From assembly GCF_902686445.1 (NCBI RefSeq), contig NC_062223.1, forward strand, positions 39,774,998-39,838,997: a stretch of 64,000 bases of DNA. The letters are read 5' to 3'. How positions within the stretch are numbered: position 1 is the first letter of the stretch; each line of letters begins with the position of its first letter. Positions 36,139 through 43,925 of the stretch are shown piece after piece. The translations under genes and the position numbers were made by a program. The DNA comes from Sciurus carolinensis (Eukaryota > Chordata > Mammalia > Rodentia > Sciuridae). Under the pieces are notes generated by a model. That model saw only the letters and a list, made by a program, of their open reading frames with translations. It made no database searches and was not told the origin of the DNA.

Positions 36139-36144
36139 AATAAA
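36139..36144 (+). promoter_or_regulatory. Poly-A signal AATAAA in 5' LTR
   Basis: AATAAA is followed after about 20 bases by a GT/T-rich stretch (aggtgtcgtgtctctctg), as expected for the R-U5 boundary. The working copy would be the equivalent in the 3' LTR at 43033-43038. Confidence 0.8.
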
Positions 36145-36198
36145 AAGGCTGAAAAGAACCAGGTGTCGTGTCTCTCTGCGGGCGGGGAGCGCGATAGG

Positions 36199-36216
36199 TG
36201 GTGCCGAAACCCGGGA
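36199..36216 (+). other. Primer-binding site, complementary to tRNA-Phe
   Basis: tggtgccgaaacccggga begins two bases after the LTR end and is complementary to the 3' 18 bases of mammalian tRNA-Phe including CCA. Phe primers are typical of intracisternal A-particle elements. This supports class II (ERVK) placement. Confidence 0.9.
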
Positions 36217-36231
36217 ACCCGAGGAAAAATA

Positions 36232-36390
36232 AAGAGTAAGTTTTCTTTTTTTCTTTCATTCAAGACGTAAATAGTCCGAGAGTAAGTTTTCATTCAAGAC
36301 GTAAATAGTCCGAGAGTAAGTTTTCATTCAAGACGTAAATAGTCCGAGAGTAAGTTTTTCAATTCAAGACATAAATAGTCCGAGAATAAG
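36232..36390 (+). repeat. Leader tandem repeat 1 (34-bp unit, GTAAGT in each copy)
   Basis: The unit runs from gagtaagttttcattcaaga through cgtaaatagtccga. GTAAGT, the intron-side splice-donor consensus, occurs at 36236-36241, 36282-36287, 36316-36321 and 36350-36355. Spacing is 34 bp for the last three; the first unit carries a 12-base T/C insertion. In each copy the preceding base is A rather than G, so donor strength is uncertain. Confidence 0.9.
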
Positions 36391-36454
36391 ATAGTGAGAC
36401 AGTCTCGACGTTCACAGCATTGCGACAAGCTGAAGTAATTAAAAGGTAAATCTA

Positions 36455-36529
36455 AGCAGTGATATTCATTTTAAGACCTTGAGTCCGAGCAGTGATATTC
36501 ATTTTAAGACCTTGAGTCCGAGCAGTGAT
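36455..36529 (+). repeat. Leader tandem repeat 2 (33-bp unit)
   Basis: Two exact copies (36455-36487 and 36488-36520), plus nine bases of a third, of a unit that starts agcagtgatattcattttaa and ends ttgagtccg. The word agtccgag is shared with the 34-bp repeat upstream, so the two arrays may have a common origin. Confidence 0.9.
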
Positions 36530-36539
36530 CAGAGCTGTG

Positions 36540-39500
36540 TGTATGGTGTGTTATTTTTGTGTTTGTTGTGTGGCTTGTTTGTGTGCTTGGAGCTCTTAGT
36601 GCTGTAAGATTTAATCACAGGAACAGAATTGTCTAAGATTGGGAGATAATTGTTTCATGATTTTCTGCATTCAAACCTAACCTGATTTCTCAACCAGGAA
36701 AAAAAGGGTTAAAAAGTCCTGGGTGATCCTCCCTCCCCTCTGCCTGGCCTTGTCAAAGCCTGCAATGGAATGTAAATTACAGCAGTCTCAGCGGGAAGGA
36801 GGAGGGGTAACCTGAAGAAAAGAAAAAAAAAAAAAGGTGTCCGTTTTAAACTTAACTAACTTATTTTCTAGGATTCTTCGTTTGTTTGTTTTTCTTTAAT
36901 GCTGTATCTTTGAGCTCATAATTTTGATCCTGCATACCTAGGTTAATGATTTTTTTTTCTTTTTGATCAGTTCTATTTTTTATTCAACTGAAGTTTTTAA
37001 ACATCTGTTTCATTGCAATGAACATTTACCTATAAAGTTACAAGGCCTTTGATTTTGTGTTATGTGTTATGTTGTGCTGTCTAATGTCATGTTTTGTTAA
37101 AACTGAGCGCTCTTAAAATTAAAATTTAAAAATGGATCCAAATACTTTTATTCACGTGATTTAAAAAGGTTCAATTTAAATTGGGTAAACTAATAAAAGT
37201 AAAATATCTTTAAAAATAACTTGCAAGTCTCCAGGTGGTCAAACTAATGAAATGTTAATGTTAAACAATGTCTAATATCAATTGCTTCTAGGACTTTTCT
37301 TCAGCAGGAAAGAGGCAACAGATCCTGTTCAGGACACTTGTCTGATATCTTGGTTTTTATAAAATAAATAAATTGGAGTTAACATGTATGGGATTACTCA
37401 AATGTGTTTGTAGAGACGTCTGGTTAATTTACAAAGTTAAAATGCTAATTGTTAAATAACATCAAGTACTTTTAACTCCTTAAATTACTTGGGGTAACAT
37501 ACTTAAACATTATTGGTGTTTTCATAGGTTGGTAAATAAAAAGGGTTTACAATTACTTTATGTCCTCACTAAACTAGAAACAAGGTTACTAAGAGTTATG
37601 TCCTAACAAGTGGAATTCTATATACAAAGGGTCCCAAAAGTTTCAACTGTGTTTCAATTAAGAGTACTATAAACAACAGAATATTTAATCTTATTAAAAT
37701 AGAGCAATTTATCTAAATTCAGAAATTTCATAAGAGTTGTTTCAGAATGTGAACAAAAAGGGGTCAACAGATAGGAAAGAGAAAATAAAAGGTTCTGGGT
37801 TTAAAATGTATTTAATAAAAAGGAAAAGGAAATGTTTCTGGGTAAGAAAGTCTGTGTGTAAGTAAAGGGCAAGTTTCAACAAGTCTGTGTATAACTAAGT
37901 TGTTTGTATGTATGTAAAACAGCTAAAGCTATTTAAGGTTTTTCCTAAGGTGAAATACTAATGTTCTAATATAAGCCAAAGTTTAATCTATATGGTAAAA
38001 TGACATGGTAAAATGGCAAGGATTTCTTAGAAACACTAATTTACTCTTAACTTTGTGTCTCTTAAGTTTTATTCTTTAGAACAATTAGTCTTAAAAATTG
38101 GGGTGTATACAATTATGGTTAAACAACTGTTAAAGTATTGTACTGTGTTACAGAGTCTAAATTTTTCTTTAAAAACTAAATTTGGTAAGAAAAAAGGTGT
38201 CAAGGTAATTGTGAAATGGTTTCTAGTTGTATATTAAATGTGTTCATATTTTCCAGGTATGCAAGTTTTTAAAGCAGAAAATTTATCAAGCTGCTATTCT
38301 CCAGATTAAACTTGTCTGTAATGGTAATCTTAAACTTATAAAGAGTAAATTTTAATTGGGAATTTATTTCTGTCATTTAATGTTCTATTATGGGACATAT
38401 TATCAGTAAGGTATATGTAAAATGGGTTACTTATTTCACTGAGATAAAAATTTAAATGTAAATATATATCTAAGAGTTAGTGACAGCCTGATTTGTTTAA
38501 AGGTTCATATTGTAAAAGGTGAAAACATTTTGCTACACAAAAGAAAAGTTAAAAGCTCTCTCAGCCTTTCTTTGATTCCTGTTTTGGATATAATGTTAGA
38601 CTGTGTTAACTAATGTTCATATGGACTCAGAAATCAATATATATAAACTTCTTAATTGACATTTAAGAAAGAGTATAATGCGTTATAGCAAATATGGGAC
38701 AACAATGACTGAGATTGGGGTCCCTGACTTCATGACTGTAGCATGCCTGGTGCCTGGAAGTGTTCCTGTGTAGGAGCACAAGATGCCTAACTGCTGTGGC
38801 AGTAACCTCCCTGGGGAGGCTCTGTACAGGAGTCCTATCAGCTCTTACATTGATATCAGGCACACAGCTCTTGGGCAGAAAGAAATTGTTTTGCTAGGTA
38901 ACCAGTGTTTCATCAGTTCCCTTCTCTAGTTCCTGCCCACCTTACAGTAACTTTGGACAGTGGACTTCTTTGAGAGCTACACAGAGTTCCTAACATTGTA
39001 CTTTGCAGTTGTGGGAAAAGGTTGCATAGATGGTCTAGTCTCTATAACTCTCCTAAAAACAAAGAATAATGCTTACATAGTCTCTAAAATAATAAGACAT
39101 GTATAAAGATTGCTAACATAACTCTTTAGGTCTGCATTTCCATCAGAGAATAGAGCTCCATCTGATCTCAGCTTAATCTTCAAAATCTGTGTTTATAAAC
39201 CTTTATTTTCTAATACTCCTTTGACCCTCACTGAACTTGAAAATTTGGTCATGCTGGTCATGGCAAAAGGGGCAAAAATTAGTTGTAGGATTAGAACACT
39301 TAAGATCTATAAAGAGTCACGCCTTACCTGAGATAAGGCTCTGCCTCCCACCTTACTGCATGTTAGAGTGACTCCAAAATAAGTCAGACTTCAGCTTATT
39401 TAAAGTTATAATCAATAGATTGGTTTTTTGTTGTAAAATTACTATGATCTCAAATAGGAAATATAATGTGGTTCTCAGTCAAAATTCAAGATAGCTATTA

Positions 39501-41580
39501 TACAAGCAGAATATATTTTTACTCTTGCTAATTTCATTTTGTAAAACTGTTACCTGTTAATGTTTTGCAGAAGTAGCTGCTTCAAGAACACGCAACCTAG
39601 GTAACTTATGATAATAAGCCATCACCTATAGAACAGATAGTGGTAACTTCCAGAACTAATGCAGACTCCAGTTAGATAAAAGGGTAAATAACTGTAAAGT
39701 TATGGACATTAAAGTTAAAGCCCAGTACTCTTACTTTATGACTGGTGAAACTGGCTTGCTGGATGATTAAGATCAAACTTAGAGATTGGAATTAAATACA
39801 GAAGGCAAGATAGGCCAGTATTTGGATCTTTTGTCCTCAGTCAGCCTGAACCCACGAACAAGAGAACTTCTCTAAGGAGCTTTGCAACTCTGTGTCACAC
39901 AACCTCCTGATCAAGGAGATTGTTGAGACTAGAGGATGAGAATCGCTCAGTGCATCTGCTGCAGAGGAGGGTCATGGAAAAAGGGAGACACCCCTTAATG
40001 CTTCCAAAGGAAGTCACCTCATCAAGGAGACCCTGCCTAACCAATGGTACTGGAGGAGCTAAGAAGCTGCTCTTCAGTTCTCTACAAGTGGCCCCTGTGG
40101 GAACTCAGCTGACTCTTTAACAAGACAGGAACCAGGTCAATTTGACCAGCTTGATCTTAGACACCCAGCAAAACAGTGAAAACCAAAATATAGCCATTCT
40201 TGGGCATTTAAGAGAAATAATAATTAAATGTAACTTAAGATGTACACTTATGTTAGTCCACTAGAATAAAGACTGGAAGCTACAAATGAAAGAAAGATTC
40301 TTCAGCAAATGTGCCTGATAACTATCAAGAGAAACTGCCAGAGTCAGAAGTTTTTAGTCAGTTTAAGGCCTGCAGATCTTCCTAAGCTACACAGGTAGAC
40401 TTAATCTATGTTTGCTTGTATGATTACCTAGCCCTAAGTAACAGAAGTATTAGAGCTCTCTACTAAACACAGGTTATACCGATAAAGGGATATATTACAA
40501 AATCAGATGACTTAAGTAGCTTAACTATATTTTTTGGGATATCTATGACATTAAGAGTTAAATGTTGTGTTTACATTCCTGATAACCTGGAGAATGTTAA
40601 AGTTCCCAAATAAAGGCCTTGTCCTTTCCAGCCTTTGCTAGGTCTGGTTATGGGAACAATTTCTCAGTTCTTCCACCTCCTGGTGAGAGATTGACTTCTG
40701 TCATTTTCATGATACTCAGTGGCATGTTCCAGATGCTGCAACATTTACTTTGTACTAATTTCATTTCAGTACTCATGTCTTTTTGTTCTTCTATCATAGA
40801 AGCACCCACCCCCAGATGACTTTACAACCTGCTCTTCCCCAACCAGACTTCTACCTTGGACTCCTCGATTGACCCGATTTTTTAAAAAAAGGAACTCCAA
40901 ACTGCTTGCCCCTCACTGCCCCCTTTCAGCTTCGAAGCAGCCAGAACGACCGACGCCCCCTTTTCCTTAAAGCAGTTGGGAGTTCCTATAGCTAAAGCGG
41001 GGAATGAAGCCAGAATTAAGGACAGGTAGTTAGTGTAGAAATAGGGAATTGGGTCAATTCGAGGAAATGAAGCCATGAAGCCATCTGCCTTTGCAAATGT
41101 CAAGGATCTCCGGAGCCCATTGATTTACCAAATTTACCTGCCTTTATCAAGGACTGCAAGCAAGGAGATGCTAATTGATGCCCCCTGGGCCCTTACCTGC
41201 CTGAATCACCTTGGCCCTCCCCCTGCCCATGGTTTCTCACTTAATGCAAAACCAGGCCTAGTCACGAAGGCAGGAAGGAGAGTAAGGTAAGGGGGGAGAG
41301 AACTGAAGAACAAAGGAAACTTTGACCTATAGGGGATGTAGGGTGCGCTCACTTCTCGGGACTTTTGAATTATCAGCCATGGCCCCTTTCTCCCTGCCGG
41401 GAGAAGTCTGTATTATTCCCTTTAAACAATCCATACTATGGTCCTTACTCAACAGTACCAAATGATTAAGCAAACTGATAACCAAGGCAGGATGGACAAA
41501 TGGATATAAGATTCTATCCATGATAAACAAAAAGGGGGAATAAAGGAGACCTTCAGGTCCCCTAAAGATAAACTTTCTCT
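36540..41580 (+). other. ERV internal region without recognisable gag, pro or pol
   Basis: About 5 kb between the leader and env. The longest open frames are below 75 codons on either strand, and I see no Gag major-homology, zinc-knuckle, protease DTG, reverse-transcriptase or integrase motifs. The part 36840-38650 is very AT-rich; a GC-richer block occupies 40800-41300. A pyrimidine tract ending in ctatcatag at 40789-40799 looks like a splice acceptor and could serve an env-type subgenomic RNA. The origin of this sequence is unknown to me: it could be captured non-viral sequence, a relic of another retrovirus, or very decayed gag-pol carried along by non-autonomous replication. Confidence 0.7.
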
Positions 41581-41589
41581 TTGTCTCTT

Positions 41590-42568
41590 TGTTTGGGGTT
41601 TTTTTAACTCTGGGTAATAAGGGTAACCCGGTGCTTTACTGGAGCTGCGGCACAGTTTGTGTGTTTCCATGGAATAAACTAACTTACAACCTCTTTTTAG
41701 TCTCTTAGGAGGAACAGTTCAACTATGTAACAAAACAACTGCTTCTCTCAATTGTACTTCAGATTTGTGCTATCTCTCAATGTTAAAATGCTTCTAGGTT
41801 CCTGCTGGCAGACTTAATGTGTGTTCCTACCTTCCTACCAGTCCCAGTCTCTGTTACAGATGATGAATTGCCAGTATTGCTTTCCAGAAATAAGAGGGAC
41901 TTTGGAATCACCGCGGCAGTCATTACCGCCGTAGTTGCATCAGCGGCAGCAGCCACTGCAGCAGCTGTAGCCTTAACTGCGTCAGTACAGTCTGCAGCTA
42001 CACTCAATAATGTGGTTCAACAGACTGCTACTGCTTTATCCACTCAGCAAGCAGTGGATCAACACCTAAAAGCAGGGATTCTTCTTGTAACCAGCGAGTG
42101 GACTTACTTCAAGAACAAATGGACATTTTACAGGAACTGTTAAACGTGGGATGTATTTATCATCTGATGGGACTGTGCGTTACACCTGTAGCTTACCATA
42201 ACTTCAGCTATGCAGCAAACTTGTCTAGAATCTTATCTGTTCAGCTTCGTACCAACTGGTCTTATGAATTTGATAATCTTACTGCTATTCTTAGATCTCA
42301 AATTGTTAGCCTTAACGCTACTAGAGTCGATATAGCGCCAATGTCTGAAGTGCTAAGTTGGATATCCTCTTCTTTCAGCTTTGTAAAGCTATGGGCAGGA
42401 ATGGGAGCTTTATTTATCCTCATGGTTATTACTGTTATCTTCCTCACGCGCTTTATCATGCGCATGCGCCAAGATTATGCTAGAGATCGCATCATCTTCC
42501 ATCAGGCCATGGCCGCCCTAGAGGCCGGCAGTTCCCCACAAGTATGGCTCACGATGCTGGACCGGTAG
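41590..42568 (+). pseudogene. env: Retroviral env remnant (end of SU and most of TM), frameshifted
   Basis: Upstream of 41817 short stretches read like the C-terminal part of a surface subunit (YWSCG; LNCTSDLCYLS) but in different frames, with stops. The frame 41817-42143 (108 codons) has a furin-type RNKR at codons 24-27 and a long alanine/valine-rich fusion-peptide-like stretch from codon 29. A second frame, 42098-42568 (156 codons, opening at GTG), continues the transmembrane subunit: a heptad-like start, C19 and C27 (CX7C, as in MMTV-like envelopes), five NX(S/T) sites, a membrane span at about 98-117 and a 39-residue tail. A frameshift between 42060 and 42143 and the broken surface subunit mean no functional envelope is made. 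Confidence 0.85.
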
Positions 42569-42698
42569 TCATACGGGTAAGGAAGGAGGTGACCCCGTAC
42601 CGACCTAAGACAGGAGCTGTAGCATGCTCTACAGTCATCCAATGACGGGTAAGGACGGTGGTTGACCACTCCGCCTAAGACAGGCACGGTCCCGAGCC
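42556..42698 (+). promoter_or_regulatory. Constitutive transport element (CTE), NXF1/TAP-binding type
   Basis: ACGGGTAAGGA occurs at 42573-42583 and 42645-42655; CCTAAGACAGG occurs at 42604-42614 and 42674-42684. The order is A-B-A'-B'. In an extended hairpin A faces B' and B faces A', giving two identical internal loops related by two-fold symmetry, which is the fold known for the Mason-Pfizer virus CTE. A perfect 6-bp apical stem ctgtag/ctacag lies at 42617-42634, and a basal stem joins 42556-42564 with 42687-42697. The position between the env stop (42566-42568) and the polypurine tract is the same as in Mason-Pfizer virus. By family knowledge it binds the mRNA exporter NXF1/TAP and exports unspliced RNA. 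Confidence 0.92.
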
Positions 42699-42710
42699 TA
42701 ATTTTATAAT

Positions 42711-42724
42711 AAAAAAGGGGGAAC
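42711..42724 (+). other. Polypurine tract
   Basis: aaaaaagggggaac directly precedes the 3' LTR. This is the expected primer for plus-strand DNA synthesis. A similar run, aaaaagggggaa, is present at 41529-41540. Confidence 0.9.
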
Positions 42725-43090
42725 TGTCGGGGTGCCCGGGACCCCTGGCCCTAGGTGTGGCTAAGATGGCGCCTGGCAGTGAGCCAGAGCAGTTAACTTT
42801 TGCACAAACAACTGACATCATTTTGAGGAAGTTCCAGGGATTGGTTGAGTTCCCTCGTGGACAGTGCATGATCACTGCATGTCTGCATTTACTGCCTGTA
42901 TCTGTTCATGCTCTCCCCTCGTGCAAAAAGGCTGATTGGTTACAGTAATGTATATATTGGAGTGTAAGTTCCTCTAAGAAAGAGAACAAAGAAAGAGAAC
43001 AAAGAAAGAACTGAGAGGATGGGGGTGCGCGCAATAAAAAGGCTGAAAAGAACCAGGTGTCGTGTCTCTCTGCGGGCGGGGAGCGCGATA
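42725..43090 (+). repeat. 3' LTR
   Basis: 366 bp, identical by eye to the 5' LTR except C at 42770. The poly-A signal AATAAA lies at 43033-43038. It ends GCGATA and is followed at once by the target duplication atgctg (43091-43096). Confidence 0.95.
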
Positions 43091-43096
43091 ATGCTG
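43091..43096 (+). repeat. Target-site duplication, right copy
   Basis: atgctg, matching 35825-35830 exactly. Confidence 0.95.
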
Positions 43097-43489
43097 CCCT
43101 AGAAATTTCTTCCACCAGATTAAGAAGTCCATCACTTTTAAAATCAGTCACACAGAAAATCTCAGGGCACCAGCAAAAGGCAGACAACTTTTCAACCAGA
43201 ACATAATATGAATGGCCTCTAGTCCAATTACCAATAATGTTCTCCTTTTCCTCTAAACCTTCTCAAGCCCTGTCTTCACTGTCTGTAGTCCTATTGGCAT
43301 TCTGGTCTTCTGAGCTCCACCAGAATTGGCCACTAAGCTCAGCTTACAACAATATAAAGTATTTCCAACTTGTACTGCTGACAATCTCGAAATTCTTCCC
43401 CCAAATTCCAAAAGCTTCAAATGTTTCTGAACTACCTGGTCAGGTGGGTCATAAAAACAACCCCACTATTTGGTACCAATTTTTGTTTT
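43097..43489 (-). mobile_element. MaLR (ERVL) internal region, 5' part, minus strand
   Basis: On the minus strand it reads from 'ggtaccaaatagtggggttg' through 'cagaaacatttgaagctttt' and 'ggaatttgggggaagaattt', the order of the first few hundred bases of a MaLR internal region. It continues the element at 34760-35830 and was separated from it by the young ERVK insertion. Confidence 0.65.
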
Positions 43490-43925
43490 ACTCAGCTCTT
43501 TTACTGTTGTGACTAAAATACCTGACAAGAACATTTTTAAGGAGAAATAGTTTATTTGGGGGCTCACAGTTTGAGAAGTCTCATGTCATAGACAGCCAGC
43601 TCCATTCCTGGGGACTCCAGGTGAGACAGAACATCATGGCCAAAGGATGTGATAAAGGGAAGTAGGTCATTTGATGATCAGGAAACAGAGTCTCCATTCA
43701 TTAGTCATTTGACTAAATGTGTAAAATGGTGAACTTGTATACACCTTGGACTTCTGTCATCTCACCTGAACAGTTGGACAGGTGACCTTGCCTGTTCACC
43801 TTCAGAGAGTAGAACTTCTGTCCTCTCATCTAAAAGCCTAAGGTGGTGAGCCAGCTACTCCTTGGCAGAGTTTCAACTCCAATATCTCCCTCAGGAAAAC
43901 ATACCTGCTTAAAATTGCATTTATT
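43490..43925 (-). mobile_element. MaLR LTR (rodent type), minus strand
   Basis: 'ctgttgtgactaaaatacct', 'gaaatagtttatttgggggc', 'ccagctccattcctggggac' and 'gacagaacatcatggcc' follow the usual order of a rodent MaLR LTR on the minus strand. It directly abuts the internal region at 43489, so it is the 5' LTR of the split provirus. I did not find the matching 3' LTR on the left of 34760. Confidence 0.65.

Larger units (their letters stand above)
35831..36196 (+). repeat. 5' LTR
   Basis: 366 bp from TGTCGGGGTG to GAGCGCGATA, hence TG...TA ends instead of the usual TG...CA. It differs from the 3' LTR only at 35876 (T here, C at 42770), a change within a CpG that suggests deamination. It holds an inverted CCAAT box, a TATA box and a poly-A signal. 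A 13-14 bp unit around aaagaaagagaac is repeated near 36078-36110, just downstream of the TATA box. Confidence 0.95.
35831..43090 (+). mobile_element. Young non-autonomous ERVK-type endogenous retrovirus
   Basis: Complete LTR-to-LTR unit of 7260 bp: two 366-bp LTRs with one mismatch, a tRNA-Phe primer site, a repeat-rich leader, about 5 kb without a recognisable gag, pro or pol, a broken env, a CTE and a polypurine tract, all in plus orientation with the 6-bp duplication atgctg. The Phe primer site is that of IAP elements. The CTE is known from Mason-Pfizer-type betaretroviruses and some IAP-related elements. The transmembrane subunit has the CX7C spacing of MMTV-like envelopes. Near-identical LTRs mean recent integration, yet the coding parts are missing or broken. 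It was probably mobilised by another element's Gag and Pol, as mouse ETn is by MusD. It sits inside an older, opposite-strand MaLR provirus. Confidence 0.93.

Noticed and set aside
36455..36529. CRISPR-like array because of regular 33- and 34-bp repeats
   Set aside because: Units are adjacent without unique spacers, and they lie in a retroviral leader in a mammalian genome.
41817..42568. Intact envelope or captured syncytin-like gene
   Set aside because: The transmembrane part is split over two frames and the surface part has stops in different frames, so no complete envelope can be made from this copy.
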